A DNA stretch of 64,000 nt from Oasisia sp. SBJ-2009 (GCA_964017155.1 OZ024857.1:23063655-23127654); one strand, 5' to 3'. Positions 25,560 through 38,522 are shown, counted from the first letter of the stretch. Made by a program: numbers and translations. Notes: generated from the letters alone by a model not told the origin.

Positions 25560-26510
25560 ACAACACCTTCACAACAAGCGAACATATAATATTAGTGTAC
25601 ATTTAATTAACATAAGACATGCATGCATCAACATAAATGGACGGACTAACATCGCTCTTTGAGGTGTGAAAATTTTGCAAACACAATTCGTCGAACCATC
25701 CAACAACACATATACTGTGAAGTCAAACAATGCCAACCAAAGTCATTCGGTGTTTTTTCATTACAGGAAACATCGAAAGTATTGTTTCGTTTCTATACGC
25801 TGTCCAGCTTATACACATGTTACGATTGGCTGTCTATTTCACTGCGTCATCGTAGCAGGTGGAAACACGACTCGCTGCCGTTGTCTTCCCGTCTCATGCC
25901 GTCCATCCATCTTCACACCGCTACAAGACAGTCTTCAGTACTCCGTCGAGCGGTAAATGATTGCGGCTTGAAATCGATATTGACTGCACACCCTCCATTA
26001 CCGCGCGCAGATAAAGCCGCAATTGTCGCTGCCCGCGCCAGGTGTTTTCCCACGGTCAGGCTTCGTTGACTCCTGCAGATACGTATATTGACCCCTGGGC
26101 GGCTCAAGTGACTCACTCGACGTCATCTACACAATCCTTGCCTCACAACGCCGGCTTCCTTAATACGGAGCACACACACGCCGTAATGTTGGTATGTTGA
26201 TCGAAAATCGCGCGCGGTTACCGTGTAAACAGTCGTCTTGACGCCGGTAAATAAACGGAAGGGGGGTTTGAGGGATTGTTGCGCGATTTCTTGTGCGGGC
26301 CGACACTCGCTGGTGGCGGTTTTACAACATAAAGTAGTGTACGGACATAAAGTATTCAGAGTAACTGCGTTAGAAAGAGCAGAGACGCATTAAAGACATT
26401 TTCAGCACGTCGTAAATGTCTAGAAGTCGGTGCTTAGCGCTGCCCTGCCGTGCCACTGGCACCGTTGACAACGCTCTAGCGTCAGCTCTCGCGCGGGTCA
26501 ATTAGAGCAA
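25560..26510. other. upstream flank of the HLH gene
   Basis: No exon recognised. One TTCCCACG word (26047-26054) fits the CSL/Su(H) consensus about 560 bp upstream of the predicted start site; a single 8-mer is weak evidence for Notch input. Confidence 0.4.
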
Positions 26511-26517
26511 TGCGTTC

Positions 26518-26588
26518 ATTGGCTGACGGCTTCAGCCAATCGGGCGGCGCGGTTCCGGCGAAGTGAAGCGACGCTCGCTGTATAAGAG
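26518..26588 (+). promoter_or_regulatory. core promoter: palindromic double CCAAT plus TATA box
   Basis: Arms ATTGGCTGA (26518-26526) and TCAGCCAAT (26532-26540) are a perfect inverted repeat with a 5-bp spacer, giving two divergent CCAAT boxes (NF-Y type sites). TATAAGAG follows at 26581-26588, about 40 bp downstream. A start site near 26610 (TCAT in cactcat) has normal TATA spacing. The next exon-like segment ends in a good splice donor and has no ATG, consistent with a leader exon. Confidence 0.6.
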
Positions 26589-26610
26589 ATCGCCCAGCGA
26601 CACACACACT

Positions 26611-26696
26611 CATACGCGATAAGTGAAGGATACATTCTACATCGGTGACGACTTTGGAGGTTATTTTACACACTACACAGACCAGCAACAGTCAAG
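26611..26696 (+). other. predicted untranslated leader exon of the HLH gene
   Basis: Starts about 25-30 bp after the TATA box and ends CAAG before the donor gtatgt (26697-26702). It contains no ATG. Joined to the acceptor at 29641-29643, the first ATG of the mRNA would fall exactly at the start of the first coding exon. This is a prediction; no transcript evidence is available. Confidence 0.5.
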
Positions 26697-29643
26697 GTAT
26701 GTTTATGATAGCATATGGTGTATGTTTATGGTTGATTTCAGTACGACAGCTGCGAAGCAGCGTCTATAATACGTGTGACATACAGCGATAGGCTTGTCAT
26801 GTCTGATGTCACCTATTTGTCATTGATTCAATTACAATATTTAGTGTATGACAATCGATTCGGGGGGTCTGTAAAGGCAATATAATGTATCGATAGCGAT
26901 TCTTGACAATTAATATTGTGCTATTAATCGTATAAGCACAATAATATAGACCTAATAGTTCCTTGCCTTGCTTCGCCGACAGCACTGTCAAATGCGGTGA
27001 CATCATAATTAATATCATATTTCCAACCCTCGCCTTCAAAGACAATGGGCACACACACACCAGTGCCCCGTAGATAACCACCCAGTGTCGCTGTTACGCC
27101 AGACATCGATGCATAGGAACTAGGAAGGTGAACACACGGACGGAATCACTCGCCAGCTGTTGTTGTAGTTACGCTCCAGTAGGTCGGCGACCCAGACCCG
27201 ATCGATTCGGTTCGTCGGAAGTTCATCGCGGTACTCCACACTCCCGCCGCTGGCCCGAATACTGAATTATTGAGCGTACACCTCAGCGCGTCCGTAAGAC
27301 CATATGTCGGCGTCCAGCGTCCGTCGCCCGGCTGTCCAGCAAGCCGGCCACGGTGCACGAGGCGGCAGCCCCACTGGACCCGAATTCTGAATCATTTATT
27401 CACTTGGGCGTCCACCAGATGGCCCGGGCGCTCGCTGAGTCACGGCGAGAGACGAAAGACAGACACCCGAAAAGCGTGCTCGCTCTACTCTAGCGCGACA
27501 CGCTTGACGTCTTCCAGATGGGACGTAGAATAAAGAGGGTTTCTATAAAAGTAGGACGCGGACAAGGGTAGACGAAACGGTTTTTTCTCCGCCGCTTGAC
27601 ATCGCAACCTGAATCGAATCAGTCAAATGTGAATATTAATACTTAGCATACGTTTCACACGGCATTCGGGGAAATGTGACTATTAATAGTTCTCACACGT
27701 ACCATATGTCATAATAATGGTATAGCATATGGCAGCAAGGACTAAATAAAGCATGTGGTATAAATAGCGAGACATCGAGTTAAATACAACAGCACAACTC
27801 AAACAAACCGCGAATGGACCCATTTGTGTCATTCAGGAATTCAGACGATCGAAATGGACGCAATTTGCATTTAGTCTCGCTCCACTGGAGACGGACAAGC
27901 GGTGGTTCTTTGACTCGTCGCCGATTGAATGTGTCCGTTGTCGTGACATGTCGCTGATGACAGTCGCGTCATTTGGACGTGCCGTTGTCAGCGCTCGATG
28001 GCAAACCGCTGTTCGTTGACTTGTCTCGCTGCTTCGTCAACGACGCGCTTTGTGTCGGTGACAAATATTGAACGGAGACACAGCGGGTTGAATGGAACCC
28101 ACAGACATGTTCAATCGCGGCACCAAGAGGGATGTGACGCCCACTCGTGTTAGCAAGGGTCAATTTCATTAGCGCTGCATTCTTGTCACCGGTGCAAATA
28201 GGACTAGTTTAAATAGACATCCACCCTAAAGACGTGCGCTGTTTTTTGCGAGATTCGAAAATGACAGAAAACGGCTTTAACGGTGGAACATGTAGACGGG
28301 TCGATGCGATTTAATGAAACGGTTTCTGGGTATTTTATTTTATAAATAGCCTTGTGAACATGTTTATATCTTATTGGCATGTGCTAATAGGTAAATAAAA
28401 GTAAAACCTGGTGCGAAAACACGCTTCCATGTGTCTTCTTAAGGTAAAACTCGCATACAAAAGTATTTACACTCGCCGACAAAATATTGCATTCTGATTT
28501 GTTATTGATATCAAGGCGGGTCACGCCATCAACGGGTCTATGACGCAATTGGTGAGAAGTTAAAAGGGAATCTTTAATGTCTACATATTGAAAAATCGTG
28601 CCACCGTGAAGAAAGCAATCGCTTGGGAAATGTGATTAATCGTCTACGGACGACTGCGGCACGTGGTTTACCGAGAGCGAAAAAAATGCAACAGGTGTTG
28701 TTGTTCATCAACACCATTCATCAACACCCTGTGTTTTGACGTGGCCGACGCGAGAACATTTTCTAGGTGGCTTTTTAAATTGTCTATCGTCTAAATGACG
28801 ACACGTTCTATGTTAAGACCTCACTAAAATCGCGGTTAAATCAACTGTACAATCACAAATATACATACATAGCCCATTCTATTGTATAAACACACATTTC
28901 GGATGTGGCTGATTCGTAAAACTACAGATTAATAACAACAGTTTAGTTTACAGTGTTCAGACTTCCCGACTGTTTTCCATTCCCAGACGCTGCACGGGAA
29001 ACCGTTTTAGGACGCGCGCCCCGGGCGCAATTAACTTGTGGTTGTCGTTGGATGACATCGCTTCATCAACACCAGATGTGACGGAACTAACGACGTCGCC
29101 TCCCGGTTCCCCGAACCCCGCGCGCGAGACGGGACTATCAAGTACTCGTGGCGGATGTGGAACCACGGTCAGAACTCACGGCCGCAGCGCGCAGGGTTTC
29201 TGCCGAACTTCTCCTCCGGGTCGGGTCGGTGTCTGATTCCCGGGGTGCTGCGTACACCCCAGGGTCGCTGACGAGTACCCCACACGTGTCCCCCCGGTGT
29301 ATTTGTCCGGAATGGAACGTGTTCATTGGCAAAAGATGTCAACATCTGCAAGACAGTTGACGTTATGTCACCTTATTCGCGTTGAACAAATTGTGATGCC
29401 AGTCTTGACGGACAGAACTGCTACTATGATATGATACCAACACTATTTAGATATAATTATAATATTAATTAATTAATATCTTCGTAATTTATGTGGACAA
29501 TCGCTTTCCTGATCACAGTCTACACCATTTCGGAGGTTTTCAATTCCTCTAATTATGTTACACCATTGTATACAGCTGGTGAAACGGTGGCACAGTAATG
29601 ATGTGTAGACTCGTCATCTGAATGACCTCTCTTGACCTTGCAG
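26697..29643 (+). other. predicted first intron of the HLH gene
   Basis: A 2.9-kb stretch from gtatgt to ttgcag. It holds a second clean TATA word (TATAAAAG, 27544-27551) that might be an alternative promoter, and a GC-rich, CpG-containing part (28970-29300). No other repeat or exon is recognised. Confidence 0.4.
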
Positions 29644-29823
29644 ATGATGCTCAAGATGAAGACGACGGCGGATGATTGCTGCTGCGGCAGCATGGTGGTG
29701 GTGTCTGGTCTGAGCGTCGCCAAGAAGTACCGGCGTGCGTACCTGCGAAAGATCCGCCGAAAGGAGTATCGCAAACTGAAAGCGGTTGTACCGGCGGTTG
29801 CACACAAGGAGAAAGTATCAAAG
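29644..29823 (+). CDS. HLH gene coding exon 1 (basic stretch and helix 1)
   Basis: Acceptor ccttgcag (ends 29643); donor gtgtgt (from 29824). It encodes residues 1-60, ending at the KVSK of early helix 2 after a complete codon. Continuing past the donor gives Cys-rich sequence and a stop, so splicing is required to complete the domain. Confidence 0.85.
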
Positions 29824-32800
29824 GTGTGTTGTCGCAACATATATATATCGCAACAGTTTATTTATTCTTTGCAATAAATACATTCCCCAAAAATTATTCC
29901 TAACAAGGCTTTTTTGAAAACAACTCCTTTTTGGTTTAGATGTCTGAAACTTTATATATAACCTATAAAGATTATACCAAATATATCGATTAACTTAAGC
30001 TGTTTCGTTAGCAAAGAAAACCATTTAGGGAGTGGGGAATGAATAAGGAACGGAGGATAACTGGTAAAACAACGACCACCTGTCGTCATGAAATGACTCC
30101 TTCAAGACAAACAGCTCTCTCCACACAACGGAGTCAAGACAATAGGCGTGTCAGCCGTGAATGCCTTAGCATTGACCGATGGTTAATTACAGTCCCTGCT
30201 CCTAACAGCTGTCAGGGCTCTCGATGGTTGAGTTATTCCCCCCGATGCAGCCCGCGGGCATCCACCGATTGCAATCCGACACGTCCTTGGGGTCGTAATA
30301 GACCGTGTTGTTCTTATGTCTTACGGCGAAGCGGGGTGGATTGAAGGGGGATTTGGGGGCGGGGGTTGGGACAATCTGCTTATTTCAATATCACGGCTGA
30401 TTACTCGCACGCTGTCAACGGGAGGGCTGTGCATGTGGTGGCGTGTCTGACAGCGGGGTGTCGTCAACCCTCTCGTGACTAGCTAAATTAATAGAGACGT
30501 GGTACTTTTTCAGTGTGAATTACGCAAGATGTTCTTAACTGGTATACATAGGCTTTTTAGTATCTGACAGAAACCAAGTGTTCTTCTTCTGAATCAAGTC
30601 GAAGTGCCGACTTCACATATACTGTTGATGGATAAGACTGCTGACCATAAATCTTGTCATTTTCTTACACGTCGTGTTTATCCTACAGGTGACGGTTATC
30701 GAGGAGGCGATCAAATACATCGACGAACTTCACGACGCTTTGGCGGACCGCCTCAACCTACAACAAAGTAAGTGTCGTTTCCGCGTCTCTGTCTGTACAT
30801 AGCGGCGGACAAGGCAGAGTTATAGGGGGTTCGTGAAGGGGACCCTGTATTTATAATTTACCCGTCACCTCCAACGCGTCGTTGCGACACATCGCACGTT
30901 CCAACGGTCGAGTTCTATTCAGCGGGCCGACAACCGACTTCCGGGGGCATTCACGCCGCCGCGAGGGTTCGGTTCGACTGTCGGCGATGGCGTTTGTCGG
31001 TGAATGGGGCCTCAGAGGCGTCGCACCGACGCGCCGGGGTCGACGTGTGACGACTACAGAGCCAGGCGGTGTCATCGTCGCCTCGAGTCGGCGGACAGAA
31101 GTGAACAGATTAGCACCGTCAGTCGCCGGGTGAACCGCCTACTTCCGGCTGCAGGTGTCGAATGGTCGTCGACGGTCGTCAACGTAGCAATAACGTCAGT
31201 TCCGTGGATACAAACCCGGATGTGGAGGTGTCTTTGACGACGGTAGACGCAACGCCGGCGTAAACGACGCGCGTGCCGAGAATAATTACAGCCCTTGAGA
31301 TGACGACGCGACCACTGGGATGGCCGTTTACGACGGCTCGTCGCAAGCGTTGACAGTGTGTCGTAATGGCAGTTTAAAGGTGTCTTGACACGCGGACAAT
31401 CGCGGCATTTTATGGGGACGGGGGAACGAGTGAGGTTGTGGGTGGGAGATAGAATGAACACGAACTTATCAGGAAACGGTGGATGTTAGGCGCGATGGAG
31501 CTAGTGATAGCTGCTTACAGGCGATGGTTTGTCTTGGATCCTTCCTGTTGAGGCACGGCTCTTGTCTTAAAGGGAGGGTGCCAGCTCCTCTGCCTAGAAT
31601 TGGCCGAGCAGTAATTTGTAACGGGAAGTCAGCTGCATAGAACGTGAGAAAGTTAAACATAAAAAGATATTGCGGTTAACTCTGCTTACCTCGGCATCAC
31701 TGCCGATCAATGTTGTTTTGAAACTAGGTGTTTTGTTTACCGTTTGAACAGGCGGAATCTTTCAAATTGCAAATATTATTCCGAGCTTAATAAAGTAACC
31801 AAACACAAATTTGCAGGCAGTAAACCTTCAACATGCCTGCTGTAGTCATAAGAACGTAATATTAAATGAAAACAAATACAACATAGGAGCTGGCAGCCTC
31901 GCTTTAATGGTTCTAGGAACAGGTCGACCCTGTAGCGGACCCTGGCGTACGCCACGAGGCAACAACCTTAGGTCTAATTATATGTCCGTCGGTTATAGTC
32001 TGCTGAGCTACCGCGTCGCCAGCGATTCATTAACGAAGTGATCGATAATTTGATTGATGCACATATAGCGTTACTCGTTTCACGAGGGCGCCCGACGATT
32101 AATTATTGAATTAGATAACCGACCATGTGATCGCCGCGGCGGAGGCCTCGCGAAATCACGGGGGACCTCGCGAGCTCTCGCTCCCGTTCTCAGACAGTCG
32201 AGTTGGTTCGCGGACGTTGGGATCGTTACTAAGATCCGCCCGCGTAATTAAAACCTCGACATATATCATCCACAAAAAAACACGCCGGTGATAATTTCAG
32301 GAAATCCATTGGAGGGGGTCGGAGTGTGGGTGGGTCCGGCAGCCGTGGCAGGTGCAACGGGTGCTCGTGACGTGACACGGGGTTGACACTCATTACCTGT
32401 GCCGTGATTAGCCGTGCGCAGACGGACACCGGCAGGTGTAATTGTCCAGTGACAGGTGGACAACGCCGACAGGTGCCGGCTGCCACGCGTGGACGCTGTC
32501 TCGTCATTACGCCGTCGACGGACGGGTGCCCTCGGTGACGTCAACGCAATTAGCCGGCGACAGCTGCAGCCACCAACTACACGAGGCTGGTCCTCTGTTA
32601 TACGCAATTGAGATTCGCGACTTTTGGGTTTACCTAAAGAAGAAGGTTGGACGATTTCGAGGTGAAGCATTAACTAGAGAAGTTGGCGGGATTAGAAAAT
32701 TGTCTATGATGTGTGTCAAGCAAATTATAAACGAGTATAAACGAGAAGGGAGTTGTTTAAATGTGCTGACAAAGATAGAAATGTCAGTGAAACCGGAATA

Positions 32801-33844
32801 CGCGGACGGTGATATTGATTAGAAAGGCAGTTAAAGTGGAGAAAACGTCGGAAGATACATAAGAGAATAATATGAAGATGACTTGTTGAGAATAAGAGAA
32901 AGACGAGATTAAAACAATGGAACAATAAGAACACAAACGAAGAAGGAACAGCAGCAGACGAACATCATCAGGTCTTGTCTTGGGTAGTTTAAATACTTTT
33001 GGATCTCTGGTATGTTGGCCGCCGTCGGACTGTAATCACGTAGTGGCAGTGGTCAACTGGACGGTCCGGTAGGGACCACGGGGCGACTGTGGACACGCTG
33101 GACAATAGAACGTGCCCTGACCACAGCACAATGGCGACGGTCGTCTCAGGCCGAGTCTAACAGATGGCGACGATTAATCGTTGGTTCACCTCGTGGTTGG
33201 TGGCAATGAAGGGTGGTCGGTCGGTCCCCCGGGTAGGGGGGGGGGGGGGGAGGGGAAGTGTGCGTCCCCTCACACTGGTACTGTACTCATCCATTGAGTT
33301 GACGCGCAAACAATAGGTTCGTTACAGGATTACAATGGCGGATTAGCGTCATAAACACCCTCGAGGGATGTCCACAAGCTATTGCACTGGTTGCTCGATT
33401 ATGCAAATGCTATTGTGATAGCTGAACATATTCCGTTGATGGTGATATTTGCAATGTTTAATTGTAATGTTAATGTGTGCCACAGAAAGGCGACGCCATC
33501 TATAAGAAAATACAACTAAACATCTACATGATAATGTTTTTTTTTAATACAATTTGGTGAAGTTCATTCCACAATGTCGTTCTATGTCGTTCTATCTTTA
33601 TTCCTACAACATATGTTTTGACATTTTAGACTAACATCCGGTTTACCTCTTTCCAGATTCTACCGAAAGCACGAAGCAGCTGGACCTAGCCGACCTCGTG
33701 AAAAGCTTCCTGGCAGCGTCACTTCCGGACAGACGACTTCCGGTCGTGTTACAGAGACGTCATACCTACGAAAAACCTCTTCAGCAGCCGATGACGTCAC
33801 GTGGTTGGACAACGGACGACAAAGTACCACAGGCACGGTCGTGA
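29644..33844 (+). CDS. ID/emc-like helix-loop-helix protein, 148 aa, three coding exons
   Basis: Joining 29644-29823, 30689-30767 and 33657-33844 gives 148 codons plus TGA, with matching phases (0, then 1). Residues 27-44 are strongly basic (KKYRR, RKIRRK). Helix 1 covers about 38-49, ending KLKAVVP. The loop is about 50-57. Helix 2 runs about 58-82 with KVSKVTVIEEAIKYIDEL. The YRKLKxxVP/KVSKV pattern is closest to ID and extramacrochaetae proteins. The position normally holding the E-box Glu (20 residues before the conserved Pro, inclusive) is Arg31. It may therefore not bind a classical E-box and could act by dimerising with bHLH partners in the nucleus; this is inference. The C-terminal 60 residues have no known domain. 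It could also be an orphan bHLH family. ATG 29644 directly follows the acceptor; ATG 29647 is the alternative. Confidence 0.82.
30689..30767 (+). CDS. HLH gene coding exon 2 (helix 2)
   Basis: Acceptor tcctacag (ends 30688), donor gtaagt (from 30768), 79 nt. It encodes residues 61-86 and the first base of codon 87, VTVIEEAIKYIDELHDALAD onward. Too short to stand out as an open frame; recognised by its fit to the HLH helix 2 pattern and clean splice sites. Confidence 0.88.
30768..33656 (+). other. third intron of the HLH gene
   Basis: A 2.9-kb intron from gtaagt to ttccag. It contains a G-rich tract (33229-33257) and a purine-rich stretch (32630-32960) with a 60-codon open tail but no recognisable protein motif. 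Confidence 0.5.
33657..33844 (+). CDS. HLH gene coding exon 3 (C-terminal tail and stop)
   Basis: Acceptor ctttccag (ends 33656). The exon completes codon 87 and encodes 61 more residues to TGA (33842-33844). It includes LADLVKSFLAASLPDRRLP and a basic/polar tail. This exon is supported by phase and splice site and not by homology, so it is less certain than the first two. Confidence 0.65.
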
Positions 33845-34250
33845 ACGAAACAGAATGATTATGATAGGCGGATGTGATTGAAGAGACATTGACGTTGACG
33901 CGCATGCGCTGTATTATGTTGGTTTGGGAGCCCGTTGAGCGGGAAGACTGTTGCGAGAGTTGTCGGCGCCGTTCTCGCGTTGAACGAGATCTCGCGGCGC
34001 CAACGAGATCAGGACGAAGTGCCGGCTGCTGGTCAGACGTGACGCTGTATATAGTTGTACAGAAATGACTGTCGAATTAAATGTACAAATCACATCAATT
34101 AAATGCAATTTTATACCATATCAACATGTTGTTGGAATATTCTGTAATTTTTGCAAGGTGTGGGTATGCGTGTGCGTGTGTGTGTTACGAAATCCAAGTC
34201 AGCCATGTTTATGTCTTCTAATTTGGAATAAAAACTACTTACGCACGCAC
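33845..34250 (+). terminator. predicted 3' UTR and poly(A) signal of the HLH gene
   Basis: The first AATAAA after the stop codon is at 34227-34232, followed by a CGCA-rich run. This places the 3' end near 34245-34260 and the 3' UTR near 400 bp. Confidence 0.45.
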
Positions 34251-34428
34251 GCACACGCACGCACGGAATATCCCACGTATCATCAACTATGTAGAATTTA
34301 GGAAACATTTGACAGTATTGTTATGGAGAGTATATTATGAAGGATTAAAAAATACTATGACATTCCATCCAAAATTATCACTAACGTATGTTTTACCAAT
34401 CAAAAAGTGGTTTCCTCTAATGCAGGAC

Positions 34429-34455
<27 letters not shown>
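34429..34455. repeat. short (GA)n microsatellite
   Basis: About 13 GA units in otherwise unique sequence. Confidence 0.85.
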
Positions 34456-34459
<4 letters not shown>

Positions 34460-34806
34460 TCTGAATTGGCGCATCCATCTTGTGACAGACACTGTGGAGG
34501 GTCACCCGACTGGTATTCGGACACTCACTTATAACTGATAGTGTCGCTATATCCCGCAGTGACAAAATGACGATAATTACGCTTGGCCGACAGCTCTTAC
34601 ATTGTGGCTGTTATCGATTAGAAATGTCGCTTGCTGTGAGATACCGAGACGTCGTAGATGCCACGAAGTCTCCACTGCCAAACAGATACCATATCCGCTC
34701 GTCCATGTCGTGTTGTATGGAAGGGGCGTGTCTCAAATCGATCTCCGCTAATCGACAACGTCCATCACGTTTTCCATCAATTACCGCAATATGTTGGGTA
34801 GTTTTT

Positions 34807-34809
<3 letters not shown>

Positions 34810-34857
<48 letters not shown>

Positions 34858-34860
34858 CCG

Positions 34861-34892
<32 letters not shown>

Positions 34893-34897
34893 TGTGT
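34810..34897. repeat. (GT)n(GCGT)n microsatellite
   Basis: About 23 GT units then about 8 GCGT units, the same compound type as at 41896 and 42981. Confidence 0.92.
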
Positions 34898-35111
34898 GGA
34901 TATTTAGTTTTACAATGTTTTGTTTTTAATTAGGTAAACTGATAACTAAACAAACGCCATATTCCAAGATGTTTATGTTTTTATCGTGAACTACTGTTCT
35001 AGTAAACCATGTTGTGTGCGGAACAGTGTCACCAGCACCACGGGGGGGGGGGTTCCAGAAGTGTGGGGCACCCCCTAGACCGTTGAAATGTTGCTTGCCC
35101 CTGCCATGGTC

Positions 35112-35174
35112 GTAAAGTGTAGAACGCTTTGAGCAGTCCTGGGACTGGATACTGCGCTATAGAAGAACTGAGCT
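35112..35174 (+). mobile_element. SINE 3' domain, truncated copy
   Basis: Shares the tail of the SINE at 17881-18191: GTAAAGTGTA, CGCTTTGAG, GGATACTGCG and the TATA-AGA-AGC end occur in the same order and spacing. The tRNA-like head is absent, so this is a 5'-truncated or decayed copy. Confidence 0.65.
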
Positions 35175-35177
35175 TTT

Positions 35178-38100
35178 TAGACTGGCTGACTATTTTCATG
35201 GGTATATTTTCTGCCTGCTCAAATTGAACTAGCAGGGGGATAGTGACGGAGATTTTCCAAGTCGAAGTCGGTAATGTTGCGGAAATGCTTTTTCCTACTC
35301 TTTAAACACAAGAAAATAAATCAACATAGCAATTTTATATATATTTTATAATTCATAAGAATGTGTAATAATGGCATAACTATGTGTTTTTTAAAGCCAT
35401 TATGATTTGTGGTCATCATGTCTGCCTTGTACTGTTCACCAACTAGAATTCCAACTAGTTTACTGTAACTGGTGTTACAACCACACCCGACCTATGCGTA
35501 CCGTACACCGTCGTTTTATAGCTAAATTATTTTGTATTTATGCGTCAGGGTGTTCTTCCTATACGCTCTGATTCTAACAACAGTCATTATTATGATCAAA
35601 AATCATAGTTGAAATTTTAAGAACGTAATACTGCAACCATAACATTTACGATGTGTCAATTTTACTTAGACGCATGGAAGGTGATTGTTGTGTATACAAA
35701 CCGAATGCATTGCCGATGTTGACAAAACTGCCTTGCACGAGACAAACAGTGTGTGTGATGATGATGATGATGTTGATGATTATTATTAGTAGTAGTAGTA
35801 TTATTAATAATCCATTATTAAATTGCATATTCACAGTGGACACATTGGCTGCCGTCGACTAATTTATATCCGACGTGCAGAACAAATGCAACAAATGACA
35901 CGTGTTGCATTTGTACCCGGACCACCCATCGCCGTGATTTGTCGAATTGAGAAACAATAGTCCGTCTCCACGGGGCGTTTACCGTGACCCGAGGCGCTCG
36001 CCCGGGCATTTACGACAACAGCGGGACGCAGCGAGCCACACTAAAGGACAATTCGCCGTTTTGCCAGAACGCTGCGAATGGCGGCCGAAGGACAGGGGAC
36101 ACATAAAACGGGCTGATAGGATCGATAGGAGACAATGGCGCGACGCTACGACAGGTGTTCCGGTGCTTCCGACCATGGGAATGTGACAACAGCGTGTCAG
36201 CAAATTAGCGACGGCGGCCGTGGAAGCCGAGTGAACAGGTGGACTATTGTACGGGCTTTGTACGCTCCGCTGCTTTCCCACGCTGACGCGTATTACTATT
36301 AGCCTGGTTTAAGAGCTATTGTTTGTTTTCGGTTCACGTTGGAGTACTATAGCGGGACGTTTTATGCGAGAGGTGAACGAACGCACATAACGGGTGTCGT
36401 CACTGGCACTTTTATGGCCCAAAAAGTAGCCAGTTGTCATGACATAATAACAGACAGCTGGGGGAGAGGAGAAAAGATTGAAATGGATGAATATCTAAAA
36501 GTGAAAGTAGTTTGGAATAAATTGAGATGGAAGGTGAGATAAGGAGTAGGATATTGACAACGACAACATATAAGAAGGTTTAAAGAAGGGGAATGATAGA
36601 AGACTTTATCAAGAAAAATACTGGAAAATAAGGAATTAAATGTTCAGTTAGCATATCAGAAGATCATCTAATGAGCGATTGAGTGCCCATGCAGCAAAGG
36701 GGCAATGTTTAAGAAGTAGAAGAAGGCACAAGAAGAACAAGAACAAAATGAGCAGCCGATAACTAATCTCTTATGAATATTATTTTGTTAGTACCAATTA
36801 CGATACATCTCTGTGTAGGGTATGTACTAGTATGGTTTCAGTTTATTAGTGTCCCTTTGGAGACATGCTTGCGTGGAACGAAGACTCATTTCGGTGTGTT
36901 ATAGACGGTCTCTATAGTGATGCATAATGTATTTGGTGCTATCAGTGAAACGTTTTCAACGTGGGCAGTTCACGATAACATTTATTTAGAATTTCTGTAA
37001 CTTTCTGGATTTGAATTCTTTTACGCTTGTTACACGGTTTCGCTATACTTAGGACTTAACAGTGATCTTGTTTTGCTATGAAAGCTGTCAACACGCACCC
37101 AAATGCACTCTCACCGGTGTGCACGGGAATAGTTTCCTCACTTAATAAGTGTCCCCAGTGATGCGGTAGTGTCAGCAATTTGCATTTAAAAATCAAACTT
37201 AAATTAACATTATATTTCGTTTAATTGTGGATTTTCCCAACGGCAATGCGTCCATGGTTTAAGCATGTATCTTTAGTTAATGTAATTTTCTTTCCAAACC
37301 TGCAAAGTAACACATTTCATTCACTGCAAACTTGGTTTTACATTGTTTACAAAATTACGCTGGAGTTATTAACGCCTATACACCGGATACTTTTTTCTAT
37401 ATAAAGTATAAGAACAGCTTGATACAATTACAATCTGGTGATAACACGTAAAGACTTTGTATATCATAGAATATAGCCAACATCTGACAGACTTGTCTGT
37501 AGCGTCTGGTGTGGTCTTAATCTTAATGTTAATATCAGTGTCTCCTCGCTTTGGTGGTAATTGCTCGTCGTATTCATCCGCCGACAAGCCAAGTGAGCGA
37601 TCACCCCGTCGTAGGGTAACCCACCTCCGCCTGGTGTCGGGTCACGTGCCGAGACGATGAGTCCGACATTTTGATTTATGGAGCGGCACCAAAAAGGTGT
37701 GAAATCGTTAAAATCGCGCCAGCGGGAGCCGTGATGTCTCGTCACTCGCGGTGACATCTCGACACCTTGGCAGCGTCGTCATGAATCCCAACAGACGACC
37801 CTAAATGACAGTACAAATGTTGTAAAAAGTGGACGTCGCACAGAATGCGATGTGGGCGTTCGGCAGATGCGTTACCATCTGTCGAGCAAGAGACGCCCGC
37901 ACAGTTCCGTTCCGTTCCGTTCCGCATGCTGCTGTGCACAATCCGCGTTTTATTCACTCCGGAAGTTCATTCAGCGTGAAGAGTAAACATATTCTGGATG
38001 ACTTCACAAATTGCTTACGGTGGTGAGCACAAAAGGTAGCTATTCCGGATGTTGACCACAAGGAGGCTGCTACGTCGTCATATTGATTGCACTTTCGCTC

Positions 38101-38519
38101 TGTCGTAGTGGGTTTTGTACTTTGTTTTGGTGCTTTCATTTAAGTACTGATCATTGTAGAGCTCACAACTGTGCGCGCGTGTACGTGCGCACGCACGTGT
38201 CTGTATCCTTGTCATTGTGTGTGTATCTGGTATTGGATCTACAAACAAGCAACGAGTTCGAGACTGACCTAACCATGACGAGACTGTAACCATGTGTTTT
38301 GATTAATTGTCGTTTACCGACTCAACTCCTACAACTAATTGCGATCCGATCGGTTCGTAAACAATTTCATAGTTTGCCTGATAATGGCAACAAAACTAAA
38401 TATGCACATACACGTCACATAATGAATAAGTATAGGTTTCCTTTCCCGCGAAATTATTCTGAAATGCAAGGAGCACAAACATGAATTAACGGAGACTATC
38501 GACGCTTTGTATATTGGGC

Positions 38520-38520
<1 letters not shown>
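35178..38520. other. gene-free stretch
   Basis: GAT/ATT/AGT triplet runs lie near 35757-35812. A purine-rich patch at 36450-36760 resembles the one at 32630-32960 in composition. No exon or RNA gene is supported. Confidence 0.5.

Positions 38521-38522
<2 letters not shown>

Noticed and set aside
32640..32820. Possible exon in the HLH intron (Lys/Glu-rich 60-codon tail)
   Set aside because: No acceptor-donor pair in phase and no motif; purine-rich composition explains the open frame.
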